From Nocardia donostiensis (GTDB lineage Bacteria > Actinomycetota > Actinomycetes > Mycobacteriales > Mycobacteriaceae), in NCBI RefSeq assembly GCF_002081715.1, contig NZ_MUKP01000007.1, forward strand, positions 124,001-188,000: DNA of 64,000 nucleotides. The letters are read 5' to 3'. Below, piece by piece: positions 25,498-34,958 of the stretch. Both the position numbers and the translations under genes were made by a program. Under the pieces are notes generated by a model that saw nothing but the letters and a program-made list of their open reading frames with translations, made no database searches and had not been told where the DNA came from. Position 1 is the stretch's first letter, and every line of letters starts with the position of its first letter.

Positions 25498-26613
25498 ATG
25501 GCCGGCGGCACGGCGGCGGGAGCGACGGGTCCGGATGCGGCAGGGGAGCGTGACCATGGAGGGCCCTGTGAGCGCCGCGAATCCAACACAGCTCCGGGAC
25601 CGGTCGCGGCGTTGCGGGAAATCGGTTTCTGGCTCGAACGTTCCCGTGCGCAAACTCACCGGGTGCAGGCATACCGGCGGGCCGCGCGCGTGCTGGAGGG
25701 GTTGCCCGACGCGGAGTTGGACCGGCATCGAGCCCACGGCACCTGGCAGGAGTTGGCCGGGATCGGGCCGAAGACCGCGGCGGTGATCGAGGAGGCCTGT
25801 TCCGGTGTCGTGCCCCATTACCTGGCCGAGTTACGAGCAGCAGCCACACCCGTCGGCCCGGAAGGCGCGCCGCTGCGCTCGCTGCTGCGCGGTGACCTGC
25901 ACACCCACTCCGACTGGTCCGACGGCGGCAGCCCGATCGCGGAGATGATGGGCTGCGCGGCCGCGCTCGGCCACGAATACTGTGCGCTGACCGACCATTC
26001 GCCGCGGCTCACCATCGCCAACGGGCTGTCGGCGCAACGGTTGCGCAGGCAGCTGGACGTGGTCGCCGAGCTGAACGCGCAGCTGGCGCCGTTTCGGATC
26101 CTCACCGGTATCGAGGTCGACATTCTCGACGACGGCGCGCTGGACCAGGACGCCGACCTGCTGGCCGAACTCGATATCGTCGTGGCCAGCGTGCATTCGC
26201 GGTTGCGTGACGATAGCGAGACCATGACCCGGCGCATGGTCTACGCGGTCGCCAACCCGCATGTGGATGTGCTCGGCCACTGCACCGGCAGGCTGGTCAC
26301 GGGAGGGCGGGGTACCCGGCCCGAATCACAGTTCGACGCCGAAGTCGTCTTCGAAGCGTGCCGCGTCTACGGCACCGCTGTCGAGATCAACAGCAGGCCC
26401 GAGCGTCGGGACCCGCCGTCGCGGCTGATCCGGCTCGCGGCCGGGATGGGATGCGAATTCGCCCTCGACACCGACGCTCACGCCCCGGGTCAGCTGGACT
26501 GGCAGGGCTATGGATGTGCCCGCGCCCTGGCCAATGGTGTTGCGCCGGAGCGCGTCATCAATACCCGCCCGGTGGACGAGCTGCTGGAGTGGACGAGGTC
26601 GGGGCCTTCCTGA
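25498..26613 (+). CDS. PHP-domain phosphoesterase with N-terminal helix-hairpin-helix
   Basis: 371 aa, corresponding to the C-terminal half of family X DNA polymerase (PolX) without the polymerase part. An HhH-type region lies about residues 40-105 (VQAYRRAARVLEG, and TWQELAGIGPKTAAVIEEA). The PHP domain then gives metal ligands in LRGDLHTHSDWSDG, LTDHSPRLTIA, ILTGIEVDIL, VASVHS, and CEFALDTDAHAPGQL. It is probably a phosphatase or 3'-5' nuclease; histidinol-phosphatase activity is a less likely alternative. The start ATG is 7 bp after the previous stop; the first 40 residues are not conserved in pattern, so a later start is possible. Confidence 0.85.
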   Translation: MAGGTAAGATGPDAAGERDHGGPCERRESNTAPGPVAALREIGFWLERSRAQTHRVQAYRRAARVLEGLPDAELDRHRAHGTWQELAGIGPKTAAVIEEACSGVVPHYLAELRAAATPVGPEGAPLRSLLRGDLHTHSDWSDGGSPIAEMMGCAAALGHEYCALTDHSPRLTIANGLSAQRLRRQLDVVAELNAQLAPFRILTGIEVDILDDGALDQDADLLAELDIVVASVHSRLRDDSETMTRRMVYAVANPHVDVLGHCTGRLVTGGRGTRPESQFDAEVVFEACRVYGTAVEINSRPERRDPPSRLIRLAAGMGCEFALDTDAHAPGQLDWQGYGCARALANGVAPERVINTRPVDELLEWTRSGPS

Positions 26614-26704
26614 ACCTCCGCGCGGGAACAAGGGGTCGGGGACACTGCCCCGTTCCGGTTCGGTGCTGATGAGGGCAGCGCAGCGCGGATGGCAGGATCA
26701 AGGT

Positions 26705-27208
26705 ATGGCTGAACAGACCGCCGTGACGGCGAACACGACCACGCCGGTCACCGAGACGACAGGGCAGAACACGGCCGCGGGGACGAGTGGCCCCGCCCAG
26801 TTGTGGGTCGAGCGGACCGAGACCAGGCGATACACCGGGCGCAGCTCGCGGGGTGCGGAAGTGCTGATCGGGTCGGAAGGGGTGCCCGGGGTGTTCACGC
26901 CGGGGGAGCTGCTCAAGATCGCGTTGGCAGCGTGCACCGGGATGAGTTCGGATTTCCCGCTCTCCCGGCGGCTCGGCGACAACTATGACGCCACGATCCG
27001 CGTGTCCGGGGCCGCCGACCGGGAAAACGAGGTGTATCCGCGGCTGGAGGAGGTGTTCGAGCTCGATCTGAGCGAACTCGACGCCCAGGCTCGGGAACGG
27101 CTGCTGGTGACGGTGCAGCGCGCCGTCGACAAGGTGTGCACCGTCGGGCGGACGTTACAGGCGGGCACCACGGTGGACTTGTCGTTCGATATCGATACCG
27201 CCGACTGA
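26705..27208 (+). CDS. OsmC-family peroxide-reducing protein
   Basis: 167 aa. OsmC/Ohr fold: RRYTGRSSRGAEVLIGSEG, GVFTPGELLKIALAACTGMS with one conserved Cys, then the second Cys in RAVDKVCTVGRTLQAG. The two cysteines are the redox pair of thiol-dependent peroxidases. The N-terminal 35 residues are Thr/Ala-rich and probably disordered. The ATG follows CAAGGT. The TGA overlaps the ATG of acyP (TGATG). In M. tuberculosis an OsmC gene (Rv2923c) also sits between fpg and acyP. Confidence 0.9.
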   Translation: MAEQTAVTANTTTPVTETTGQNTAAGTSGPAQLWVERTETRRYTGRSSRGAEVLIGSEGVPGVFTPGELLKIALAACTGMSSDFPLSRRLGDNYDATIRVSGAADRENEVYPRLEEVFELDLSELDAQARERLLVTVQRAVDKVCTVGRTLQAGTTVDLSFDIDTAD

Positions 27209-27504
27209 TGGGCGCGCCGACCGACCCCGACGAGGTGGTCCGGCTCAGCGCCTGGGTGCACGGGTACGTCCAGGGTGTCGGGTTCCGCTGGTGGACCCGG
27301 TCGCGGGCGTTGGAGCTCGGCCTCACCGGGCATGCCACCAACACTGCCGACCAGCGCGTGCACGTGGTCGCGGAGGGGCCGCGGCGGGCGGTGTCCCGGC
27401 TGCTCGAGTTGCTGCGATCCGGTGATACTCCCGGTCGGGTCGACCTGGTTGTGGAAAGCTGGGAAGACGCGCGCGGCGGTATGCGCGGGTTCGAGGAACG
27501 CTAG
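27208..27504 (+). CDS. acyP: acylphosphatase
   Basis: 98 aa. The signature GYVQGVGFRWWTR holds the catalytic Arg, and GHATNTADQRVHVVAEGP holds the catalytic Asn. It hydrolyses acyl phosphates such as acetyl phosphate or carbamoyl phosphate. Its ATG overlaps the OsmC stop. In M. tuberculosis acyP lies just before smc; here three to four extra genes are inserted between acyP and smc. Confidence 0.93.
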   Translation: MGAPTDPDEVVRLSAWVHGYVQGVGFRWWTRSRALELGLTGHATNTADQRVHVVAEGPRRAVSRLLELLRSGDTPGRVDLVVESWEDARGGMRGFEER

Positions 27505-27536
27505 GCGAGGGCCGGGGCGGCCCCGGGGAGGCAGCG

Positions 27537-28343
27537 ATGAGCAACCGGTATCCGGGTGCGGGCGATCCGGGCGACAGCGACGCGGACAGGGTTGATCCGC
27601 GACCCGGCGATGACAGCCATGACAGCGGCGATCAGGGGGAGCCGCAATCGGGCCCTGCGCAGCCATCGAGCGGCGAGCCGTTTCACCCCCTGAGACAGTC
27701 TGCGGAGTCTCCCGGCGAACAGCAGGCGCAGCGACCCGGACCGAGCCTGGAGAAGTCAGGGGAGCGGGGCGATGCGGGCGGCTCGCCTTCCGGTTCGGGT
27801 GCACACCTGTCCGGTATCCCGCGCCCCGGCAGTATCCAGCGCCAGGAACCTGGCCGGACCCAGCCCCGGCCGCCGACCGTGGCCGAGGCCCGCGCCAGGG
27901 ACAAGGCGCGCCGACGGGCCGAGGCCGCGCGCCGGGCGGCAGCCGAGGCGGAGGAGGCGAGACGCCGTAAGCGGAACCGGGTGATGATCGGCGGTGCCGC
28001 GGTCGTCGGGGTGGCCGCGCTGGTCGGCGGCGGCTATCTGGCCTATCGCGCGGTCGCTGCCCCCGAAGTCACCGCATACTGCACCCGGATCGACGAGAAC
28101 GGTAAAGAAGTGGTTGTCGAGGACAGGTACTGCGATACCGCATCCCGCGGATCACCGGGTATGGGCGGCATCCTCATCCTCAACGGCATGCAGTACCGCT
28201 ACTACTACGGTGGTAACAACACCATTGGGCAGCCGCCGATCGGTGGCTCCACAGTCAAACCCAAAGGCGCGGAGATCAAAACCAAAAGCGGCACCGTCAT
28301 CCAGCGCGGCGGTCTCGGGAGCAAGGGCGGCGGTGGTTCCTGA
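27537..28343 (+). CDS. membrane-anchored protein with a YgiB/DUF1190-like tail
   Basis: 268 aa. Residues 1-140 are low-complexity (Gly, Pro, Ser, Asp, then a basic Ala/Arg/Glu helix EARRRKRNRV). One membrane helix follows, MIGGAAVVGVAALVGGGYLA (about 158-178). The outside part has TAYCTRID and VEDRYCD, a likely disulfide pair, then RYYYGGNN and the end TVIQRGGLGSKGGGGS. That arrangement of Cys, Tyr/Gly-rich stretch and a terminal RGGxG motif resembles E. coli YgiB/YjfM (DUF1190), whose genes also pair with a GspS-like ATP-grasp gene. I infer the link from order and motif, not from alignment. The TGA overlaps the next ATG (TGATG). Confidence 0.65.
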   Translation: MSNRYPGAGDPGDSDADRVDPRPGDDSHDSGDQGEPQSGPAQPSSGEPFHPLRQSAESPGEQQAQRPGPSLEKSGERGDAGGSPSGSGAHLSGIPRPGSIQRQEPGRTQPRPPTVAEARARDKARRRAEAARRAAAEAEEARRRKRNRVMIGGAAVVGVAALVGGGYLAYRAVAAPEVTAYCTRIDENGKEVVVEDRYCDTASRGSPGMGGILILNGMQYRYYYGGNNTIGQPPIGGSTVKPKGAEIKTKSGTVIQRGGLGSKGGGGS

Positions 28344-29509
28344 TGCGGCGGGTGCGGTCGGAGCCGCGGCCGGGCTGGCAGCAGATCATCGAAAATCAGG
28401 GCCTCGTCTACGGGATACCCGGTCGTGATGCCAGCGGTCAGCCGCGACCGTATTGGGACGAGTCGGTGCATTACGAGTTCGAGATGGACGAGATTCTCGC
28501 GCTCGAGGCCGCTGTGGAACTGTTGCATTCGATGTGCCTCAATGCCGTGGAGCACATCGTGCTCACCGAGCGTTTCGCCGATTTCGGTCTGCCGGAATGG
28601 AGTTGGGGGCCGATCGCCGAATCTTGGCGGCGCGCCGACCCGTACGTGTACGGCCGCTTCGATCTGCGGTACGACGCCCGGCGGCCGGCGAAACTACTGG
28701 AATACAATGCCGACACCCCGACGTCGCTGCTCGAGGCGGCCATCGTGCAGTGGTATTGGCTGACCGATCTGTATCCCGATGACGACCAGTGGAATTCGCT
28801 GCACGAGAAGCTGGTCGAGCGATGGAGTTCGCTGCGGCACGCGCTGCCCGGCGCCCATCTGCACTTCACCTGGTCGAGCGCCGACGCGACCGGTGAGGAC
28901 AACGTCACCACCGCCTATATGCAGGAAACCGCCGCCGAAGCCGGTTTCGACACCATCGCGCTGCCCATCGAGGAGGTCGGGTTCGATACCGAGCTGGAGC
29001 GTTTCGTGGATCTGGCCGAGGCACCGATCGAGGCAATTTTCAAGCTCTACCCGTGGGAATGGGTGCTCGACGACGAATTCGGCAAAAGGGTCGTCGACAG
29101 TCTGCCGGAAACGATGTGGGTGGAACCGCTGTGGACGACATTGCTCAGTAACAAGGCGATCCTTGCGGTGCTGTGGGAGATGTATCCCGGCCATCCGAAT
29201 CTGCTGCCCGCCTATCTGGATCAGCCGAACGAGCTCACCGAATACATCCGCAAACCGAAGCTGGGACGCGAAGGCGCGAATATGACCATCGTCGGCGCGG
29301 GGATGGAAACCGCCACGGGAGGTGTGTACGGCGAAGAGGGGTATGTGTATCAACTGCTCGACCCGCTGCCGGTGTTCGATGATATGCGCCCGGTGCTCGG
29401 GGCGTGGCTCGTCGGCGACGAGTCGGCGGGGCTGGGGATCAGGGAGACCGCGGGGCTGATCACCGACGACGGCGCGGCGTTCGTTCCGCACCGGATCGTC
29501 ACGGCATAG
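28343..29509 (+). CDS. glutathionylspermidine synthase-like ATP-grasp ligase (YgiC/YjfC family)
   Basis: 388 aa, the size of YgiC/YjfC, which hold the GspS synthetase domain without the amidase. Seen: the family start RPGWQQIIENQGLVYG, the substrate-binding segment YGRFDLRYD and LLEYNADTPTSLLEA (residues about 110-135), YPWEWVLDDEFG near 236, and KPKLGREGANMTIV near 305 in the ATP-grasp core (KxxxGREG). It probably forms an amide bond between a peptide or protein carboxylate and an amine. The substrate is unknown; the neighbour with the DUF1190-like tail is the obvious candidate. Confidence 0.88.
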   Translation: MRRVRSEPRPGWQQIIENQGLVYGIPGRDASGQPRPYWDESVHYEFEMDEILALEAAVELLHSMCLNAVEHIVLTERFADFGLPEWSWGPIAESWRRADPYVYGRFDLRYDARRPAKLLEYNADTPTSLLEAAIVQWYWLTDLYPDDDQWNSLHEKLVERWSSLRHALPGAHLHFTWSSADATGEDNVTTAYMQETAAEAGFDTIALPIEEVGFDTELERFVDLAEAPIEAIFKLYPWEWVLDDEFGKRVVDSLPETMWVEPLWTTLLSNKAILAVLWEMYPGHPNLLPAYLDQPNELTEYIRKPKLGREGANMTIVGAGMETATGGVYGEEGYVYQLLDPLPVFDDMRPVLGAWLVGDESAGLGIRETAGLITDDGAAFVPHRIVTA

Positions 29510-29569
29510 ATTGCGCACTGGACCGGGTTCTGGTCCACCACCGCCGCAGGAAACGCCGAAAGGTTCACG

Positions 29570-30019
29570 ATGACCGCTCTCGCCCTCGATTCGGGCTATT
29601 GGAGTTCGCTGGCCAGGGGGGTGGGGGCGATCCTGCTCTACGCCCTCGTCGGTTTGGTGCTGATGTTGGTCGGTTTCTTCGCGATCGATCTGACTACCCC
29701 GGGACGGCTGCGTCAGCTGGTTGTCGCGGGGAAGCCGAACGCCATCATCGTCACCGCGGCGGGCATGGTCAGTATGGCGCTGATCGTGGTGTTGGCGATC
29801 TACTCCGCGGGCGGCAGACTGCTGGAGGGGCTGATCGCCGCGCTGGTGTTCGGGTTGATCGGCATTGTCGGGCAGGTGGCGTCGGTGCGGATCGTCGAGC
29901 TGGTCATCGGGATCGATATCGGCGCCGTGCTGCATTCGGATCTCTACACCACCGAGGTGCTACCGGTTGCCGCGGCGCATTTCTCGCTGGGTCTGGTGGT
30001 CGCGGTCGCCATTCTCTGA
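29570..30019 (+). CDS. DUF350 membrane protein (YjfL family)
   Basis: 149 aa with four hydrophobic spans (GVGAILLYALVGLVLMLVGF, AIIVTAAGMVSMALIVVLAI, GLIAALVFGLIGIVGQVASV and LPVAAAHFSLGLVVAVAIL). The loop FFAIDLTTPGRLRQLVVAGK is typical of DUF350, which holds two copies of a two-helix unit. E. coli YjfL belongs to this family and sits with YjfM and YjfC. The gene follows the ATP-grasp gene by 60 bp on the same strand. Confidence 0.88.
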   Translation: MTALALDSGYWSSLARGVGAILLYALVGLVLMLVGFFAIDLTTPGRLRQLVVAGKPNAIIVTAAGMVSMALIVVLAIYSAGGRLLEGLIAALVFGLIGIVGQVASVRIVELVIGIDIGAVLHSDLYTTEVLPVAAAHFSLGLVVAVAIL

Positions 30020-30035
30020 ACCTTCCGCATCTTTC

Positions 30036-30084
30036 TTGACATTCCACAGTGGAAGGCGCATGGTAGCTGTATTCCACTGTGGAG
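30036..30084 (+). promoter_or_regulatory. promoter-like element with twin palindromic operators before the DUF1707 gene
   Basis: TTCCACAGTGGAA (30042-30054, perfect palindrome) and TCCACTGTGGA (30073-30083, perfect palindrome) are spaced 30 bp apart, close to three DNA turns, and share ATTCCACWGTGGA. TTGACA (30036-30041) abuts the first, as a -35 would. A dimeric repressor or activator bound at both sites would control the DUF1707 gene 26 bp further on. Confidence 0.7.
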
Positions 30085-30109
30085 GGTGGGACCGTCGTAA
30101 GGGAGAGAC

Positions 30110-30544
30110 ATGGATATCTCGCCGGGCACCCGGGCTTCCGACGCCGAACGCGACCACATCGTGCGACTGCTCGGCAGGCATATGACCGACGGCCGTATCG
30201 ACCTCGCCGAATACGATCAGCGAGTGGAGCGCGTCTATGCCACCTCCACCCGCGAGGATCTGAATCTCGTCCTCTCCGATCTGCCTGCCCTGCCTGATGA
30301 CCCGAGCCAGCCCGCAGGCACGCGCGCACATCGCTCGCGCTTCCCGATCTGGCAGCGCATCGAAGCGAGCGCCTGGCTGGGTGTGAGCGTTCTCGTCCTG
30401 ATCATCTGGGGTGCGATCTCACTGGCCGTAGGCGAATTCACCTACCCGTGGCCGATCTGGGTGATCGGGCCGTGGGGCGCCGTCCTCGCTGTGCGTGCGA
30501 TCACGGGTATCGAAGCGGGTCGCTGCTCGCGTCGACCGGTGTGA
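30110..30544 (+). CDS. DUF1707 membrane protein with SHOCT-like N-terminus
   Basis: 144 aa. The N-terminal 55 residues are a DUF1707 domain (RASDAERDHIVRLLGRHMTD, GRIDLAEYDQRVERVYATST), a short SHOCT-like bundle of unknown function common in actinobacteria. Two membrane helices follow (ASAWLGVSVLVLIIWGAISL and WPIWVIGPWGAVLAVRAI). The ATG has GGGAGAGAC as ribosome binding site. The twin palindromes upstream indicate specific regulation. It may be a regulated envelope-stress component. Confidence 0.9.
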   Translation: MDISPGTRASDAERDHIVRLLGRHMTDGRIDLAEYDQRVERVYATSTREDLNLVLSDLPALPDDPSQPAGTRAHRSRFPIWQRIEASAWLGVSVLVLIIWGAISLAVGEFTYPWPIWVIGPWGAVLAVRAITGIEAGRCSRRPV

Positions 30545-30738
30545 CGGCGAGGCGAATGCCCGTGACGTAGCGGCGGTGGCTAGCCTGGGGTGAGTTCGCG
30601 CCGTACCAGCGACCTGTGCCGAGCCGAGGCCGGGGATCGCGGGCGGTGTGCGCGGGGTGGATGCGGTCAGGGGGCTAGCATGGCTGGTCGCCCTGGTCAG
30701 CGGGCACACCGGGCGGAAAACGGAAAGGGTCGCCGGTT

Positions 30739-33700
30739 TTGCACCTGAAGAGCTTGACGTTGAAGGGGTTCAAATCCTTCGCGTCTGCGACGACACTGCG
30801 GTTCGAACCCGGGATCACGTGCGTGGTCGGCCCGAACGGGTCCGGGAAGTCCAATGTCGTCGACGCGCTCACGTGGGTGATGGGGGAGCAGGGCGCCAAG
30901 GCGCTGCGCGGCGGCAAAATGCAGGACGTCATCTTCGCGGGCACCTCGGGCCGGGCGGCGCTGGGCCGCGCCGAGGTCACCTTGACCATCGACAATTCCG
31001 ATGGCGCACTGCCCATCGACTACGCCGAGGTGTCCATCACCCGCCGTATGTTCCGCGACGGCGCCGGTGAGTACGAGATCAACGGCAGCTCCTGCCGCCT
31101 GATGGACGTGCAGGAACTGCTCAGCGATTCCGGTATCGGCCGGGAAATGCATGTCATCGTCGGGCAGGGCCAGCTGTCGGCCATCCTGGAATCGCGGCCG
31201 GAGGATCGCCGCGCCTTCATCGAAGAGGCCGCCGGCGTGCTCAAGCACCGTAAACGCAAGGAAAAAGCGGTTCGCAAACTGGAGGCGATGCAGGCCAACC
31301 TGGCCCGCCTCACCGACCTCACCACCGAACTGCGCCGCCAGCTCAAACCCCTGGGCAGACAAGCCGAGGTCGCCCGCCGTGCCCAAACCGTGCAGGCGGA
31401 TCTGCGCGATGCCCGGCTGCGGTTGGCCGCCGACGATCTGGTGACCCGCCGCGCGGAACTGGAAAGCCAGCAGAATAAGGAAGCGTACGCGCGCGAACAG
31501 CAGATCACCGTGCAGTCCGAACTCGACGCCGCCAACGCGGTGCTGGCGCAGCAGGAGTTCCAGCTGTCCCGGTTGACTCCCAGCGCCGAAGCAGCGGGGC
31601 AGCTGTGGTTCCAGCTGTCCGCGCTGGCCGAACGAGTCAACGCGACCATCCGGATCGCCACCGACCGCGCCCGGCACCTGGACACCGCCACGCCGGTGGG
31701 CACCGGCCGCAACCCAGAACAGCTGGAAGCCGAAGCCGACCGGGTGGAGGCCGAAGAAGCCGAACTGCGAGAGGCAGTGGAGATGGCCGCCGAAACGCTG
31801 GAGGCCGCCCGTGACAGCCTCGCCGAACGTGAGCAGGCGGCCAAGGTCGCCGAACAGGCGCATCTGGCCGCGGTCCGCGCCATCGCCGACCGGCGGGAGG
31901 GCTTGGCCAGGCTGACCGGGCAGGTGGAGAATCTGCGCACCAAAGCCCAGTCGGCCGACGCCGAGATCGTCCGGTTGACCACAGCCATCGGCGAGGCCAG
32001 GGCGCGTGGTGCTGCCGCCAACGCCGAGTTCGACACCGTCCAGGACGAGCTGGCCGAACTCGACGCGGGCGAAGCCGGGCTCGACGCCCAGCACGAACAC
32101 GCCGTCGCAGCGCTGGAACTGGCCGAGCAGCGGGTTACCGAGCTGCGGGCCGCCGACCGCGATGCAGGTAAACGTGTCGCCTCGCTGACCGCGCGGATCG
32201 AAGCGCTCGAGATGAACCTGGTGCGCCGCGACGGCGCGGCCTGGCTCACCGAAAACCACCCCGACGGTCTGCTCGGACCGCTGTCGGGCCTGTTGCGGGT
32301 GCACGCCGGGTTCGAGGCCGCCGTTGCTGCCGTTCTCGGCCCGATCGCCGACGCGGTTGCCGCAGACTCCGCCGCCACCGCGCATACGGCCATCGACGCA
32401 CTCAAAGCCGCCGACGGTGGCCGTGCGGCAGTCGTCTACGGCGGTGTCGACGCGACCGTTTTCCGACAGCAGACCGGACCGGAGTTGCCTGCCTCGGCGC
32501 ACCGGCTCATCGATGTCCTCGACTGCCCGGAATCGGTGCGGGGCGCGCTCGCGGCCCTGGCGTCGCAGGTGGTGGTGGTCGACGATCTGCGCGCCGCAGC
32601 GCAGGTGCTGACCGAACACCCCGCGCTGCGGGTGGTGACTCGCGACGGCGACCTCACCGGTTCCGGCTGGTTGCTCGGCGGATCCGACCGCGCCCCGAGC
32701 AGGTTGGAGATCCAGGCCGATATCGACGCCGCTCGCGCGGAACTGGTCGCCGCCCGGCGCACGGCCGAAGAGCTAGAGGCTGCCCTGTCCGGGGCTTTGG
32801 CCGAACAGGCCGACCGCAAGGACGCCGTGGACCACGCACTGCTCGCCTTGCACGAATCCGATCAGGCGCTGGTGGCGATTTACGACCGTCTAGGCAGGCT
32901 CGGCCACACCGCCCGTGCCGCGCAGGCGGACAGCGAGCGGCTCATAGCCCAGCGCGCCGCAGCGGAAACCGGCCGCGACGCGACCTCGACCGCGCTTGCC
33001 GAACTCGAGGACCGGCTGCGTCACGCCGAACTCGAACACGGTGATCTGGACGCCGACGGGCTCGGTACCGCCGGAACCGAAGCTGCCGGGTTCGCCAGGG
33101 AAGAGGCCGCGGCCGCGCTCGCTCAGGCCCGGTCGATGGAGGTGGAGGCCAGGCTGGCCGTGCGCACCGCCGAGGAACGCGCCGAATCGGTACGCGGGAA
33201 AGCCGATGCGCTTCGGCGCGCCGCCCGCGCCGAACGAGAGGCCAGGGCACGGGCTGAACGAGCCCAGGCAGCACGCAGGCAGGCCGCCAAGGTGGCCGCG
33301 GCGGTCGCCGAATCCGGTACGGAAGTGGCGACGGAACTGGACGCAGTAGTCGCCGCGGCGGCGGCGCGCCGCGACGACCTGGTGCGCCGCCGCACCGAAT
33401 GTGCCGCCCAGGTCGATCAGGTCAAGGAACGGGTGCGCGCGCTGACCGCGCAGCTGGCTCAGCTCACCGACGCGGTGCACCGCGACGAGGTTGCCAAGGC
33501 GCAGGCCGCGCTGCGGATCGAACAGTTGGAGGCCGGTATCGCCGAACAGTTCGGGATCGCGCTGCCCGATCTGATCGCCGAATACGGCCCCGATGTACCG
33601 CTGCCGCCGAGCGAACTGGAATGGCAGGAGTACGAGCAGGCCAAGGAACGGGGCGAACAGGTCGTCGAACCGGCCCCGATGCCATTCGACCGCGCCTGGC

Positions 33701-34368
33701 AGGAACGCCGCGCCAAACGCGCCGAAAAAGACCTCGCCACCCTCGGCAAGGTGAACCCCCTGGCCTTGGAGGAGTTCGCGGCCCTGGAGGAGCGCTACAA
33801 CTTCCTGTCCACTCAGCTCGATGACGTGAAGAACGCCCGCAAGGACCTGCTCGACGTCGTCGCCGAGGTCGATGCCCGCATCCTGCAGGTGTTCACCGAC
33901 GCCTACGCCGACGTGGCGCGCGAATTCGTCGAGGTCTTCGCGAAACTGTTCCCCGGCGGCGAGGGACGGTTGCTGCTCACCGACCCGTCGGACATGCTCA
34001 CCACCGGTATCGAGGTGGAGGCCCGCCCGCCGGGGAAGAAGGTCAAGCGGCTGTCGCTGCTGTCCGGCGGCGAGAAGTCGCTGACCGCGGTTGCGCTGCT
34101 GGTCGCGATCTTCCGCGCCCGCCCATCGCCGTTCTATGTGATGGACGAGGTGGAGGCCGCGCTCGACGACACCAATCTGCGCAGGCTGATCGGCCTATTC
34201 GAGCAGTTGCGGGAGAAGAGCCAGCTGATCGTCATCACCCACCAGAAACCGACGATGGAGATCGCCGACGCCCTCTACGGCGTCAGCATGCGCGGAGACG
34301 GCATCACCCAGGTGATCTCGCAGCGATTGCGTGGCGAGAACCTGGCGCAAGCCGGCGCGGCGACCTGA
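30739..34368 (+). CDS. smc: chromosome segregation ATPase SMC
   Basis: 1209 aa, full length. Head: Walker [10 protein letters not shown] near residue 32. Two coiled-coil arms (about 170-500 and 670-1020) flank a hinge (about 505-640, [20 protein letters not shown]). The C-terminal head carries the ABC signature [16 protein letters not shown] near 1105 and Walker [14 protein letters not shown] near 1132. The start is a TTG giving [14 protein letters not shown]; the family begins here (mycobacterial [14 protein letters not shown]), and AAAGGG lies 9-10 bp ahead. SMC organises and segregates the chromosome with ScpA/B. Confidence 0.97.
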   Translation: MHLKSLTLKGFKSFASATTLRFEPGITCVVGPNGSGKSNVVDALTWVMGEQGAKALRGGKMQDVIFAGTSGRAALGRAEVTLTIDNSDGALPIDYAEVSITRRMFRDGAGEYEINGSSCRLMDVQELLSDSGIGREMHVIVGQGQLSAILESRPEDRRAFIEEAAGVLKHRKRKEKAVRKLEAMQANLARLTDLTTELRRQLKPLGRQAEVARRAQTVQADLRDARLRLAADDLVTRRAELESQQNKEAYAREQQITVQSELDAANAVLAQQEFQLSRLTPSAEAAGQLWFQLSALAERVNATIRIATDRARHLDTATPVGTGRNPEQLEAEADRVEAEEAELREAVEMAAETLEAARDSLAEREQAAKVAEQAHLAAVRAIADRREGLARLTGQVENLRTKAQSADAEIVRLTTAIGEARARGAAANAEFDTVQDELAELDAGEAGLDAQHEHAVAALELAEQRVTELRAADRDAGKRVASLTARIEALEMNLVRRDGAAWLTENHPDGLLGPLSGLLRVHAGFEAAVAAVLGPIADAVAADSAATAHTAIDALKAADGGRAAVVYGGVDATVFRQQTGPELPASAHRLIDVLDCPESVRGALAALASQVVVVDDLRAAAQVLTEHPALRVVTRDGDLTGSGWLLGGSDRAPSRLEIQADIDAARAELVAARRTAEELEAALSGALAEQADRKDAVDHALLALHESDQALVAIYDRLGRLGHTARAAQADSERLIAQRAAAETGRDATSTALAELEDRLRHAELEHGDLDADGLGTAGTEAAGFAREEAAAALAQARSMEVEARLAVRTAEERAESVRGKADALRRAARAEREARARAERAQAARRQAAKVAAAVAESGTEVATELDAVVAAAAARRDDLVRRRTECAAQVDQVKERVRALTAQLAQLTDAVHRDEVAKAQAALRIEQLEAGIAEQFGIALPDLIAEYGPDVPLPPSELEWQEYEQAKERGEQVVEPAPMPFDRAWQERRAKRAEKDLATLGKVNPLALEEFAALEERYNFLSTQLDDVKNARKDLLDVVAEVDARILQVFTDAYADVAREFVEVFAKLFPGGEGRLLLTDPSDMLTTGIEVEARPPGKKVKRLSLLSGGEKSLTAVALLVAIFRARPSPFYVMDEVEAALDDTNLRRLIGLFEQLREKSQLIVITHQKPTMEIADALYGVSMRGDGITQVISQRLRGENLAQAGAAT

Positions 34369-34400
34369 CCGAGAACGAGCTCAGCCGAGCCGGGCCCGGA

Positions 34401-34790
34401 TCAGAGCAGATCGCTGACGTCGTCGGGCACATCGACTGCGTATTTGCGCAGGATCTCCATCGAGATCACTTCCAGAGCGTCTTCATGGGTCGCTGCCAGC
34501 ACCACCGGGGCAGCGACACCGTCCTCGTGCGCATGCAACCAGCGCACGGCCACCACACACCACCTGTCCCCCGGCTGCAGGCCGGGGAAGTTGTTCTCCG
34601 GCCGCGGAGTACTCAAATCGTTGCCGATGGATGCCTGATGTTCGAGGAACTCGGCCGTGACGACCGTGCACACAGTATGGCTACCGAGGTCTTCCGGTCC
34701 GGTACTACAGCAACCATCCCGGTAGAACCCGGTGAGAGGATCGGTGCCGCACTCTTCGAGCGGACCCCCAAGCACGTTTCGATCGGTCAC
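34401..34790 (-). CDS. DUF2237 family protein
   Basis: About 129 aa. DUF2237 sequence: NVLGGPLEECGTDPLTGFYR, DGCCSTGPEDLGSHTVCTVV, NNFPGLQPGDRWCVVAVRW, then DALEVISMEILRKYAVD at the end. Conserved Cys (ECG, CC, HTVC, WC) are typical, though no activity is known. The start is the GTG giving VTDRNVLGGP; the open frame upstream to 35216 covers the ftsY start and is not coding. It converges with smc. A 39-codon region before ftsY lies on the other strand. Confidence 0.9.
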   Translation of the reverse strand: MTDRNVLGGPLEECGTDPLTGFYRDGCCSTGPEDLGSHTVCTVVTAEFLEHQASIGNDLSTPRPENNFPGLQPGDRWCVVAVRWLHAHEDGVAAPVVLAATHEDALEVISMEILRKYAVDVPDDVSDLL

Positions 34791-34958
34791 CTCGCCGATC
34801 CTATTGTGCGAGGGCCAGAAGTTGCGCAGGACAAGAAATCTCGATGTCTGTGACCGGTGGTATCCACCCCGCCGACCTGGGCGGTCGTGCCCGCAGCGTC
34901 CTCGGGCGCGCGGGCGGGGTCGTCGGCCCCCTGGCCCGGTTCTGCAAGGATGGGCGGT

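Noticed and set aside
30697..32619. 640-codon minus-strand frame opposite smc
   Set aside because: Phe/Gly/Gln-rich antisense of the smc coiled coil, no domain, no start signal.
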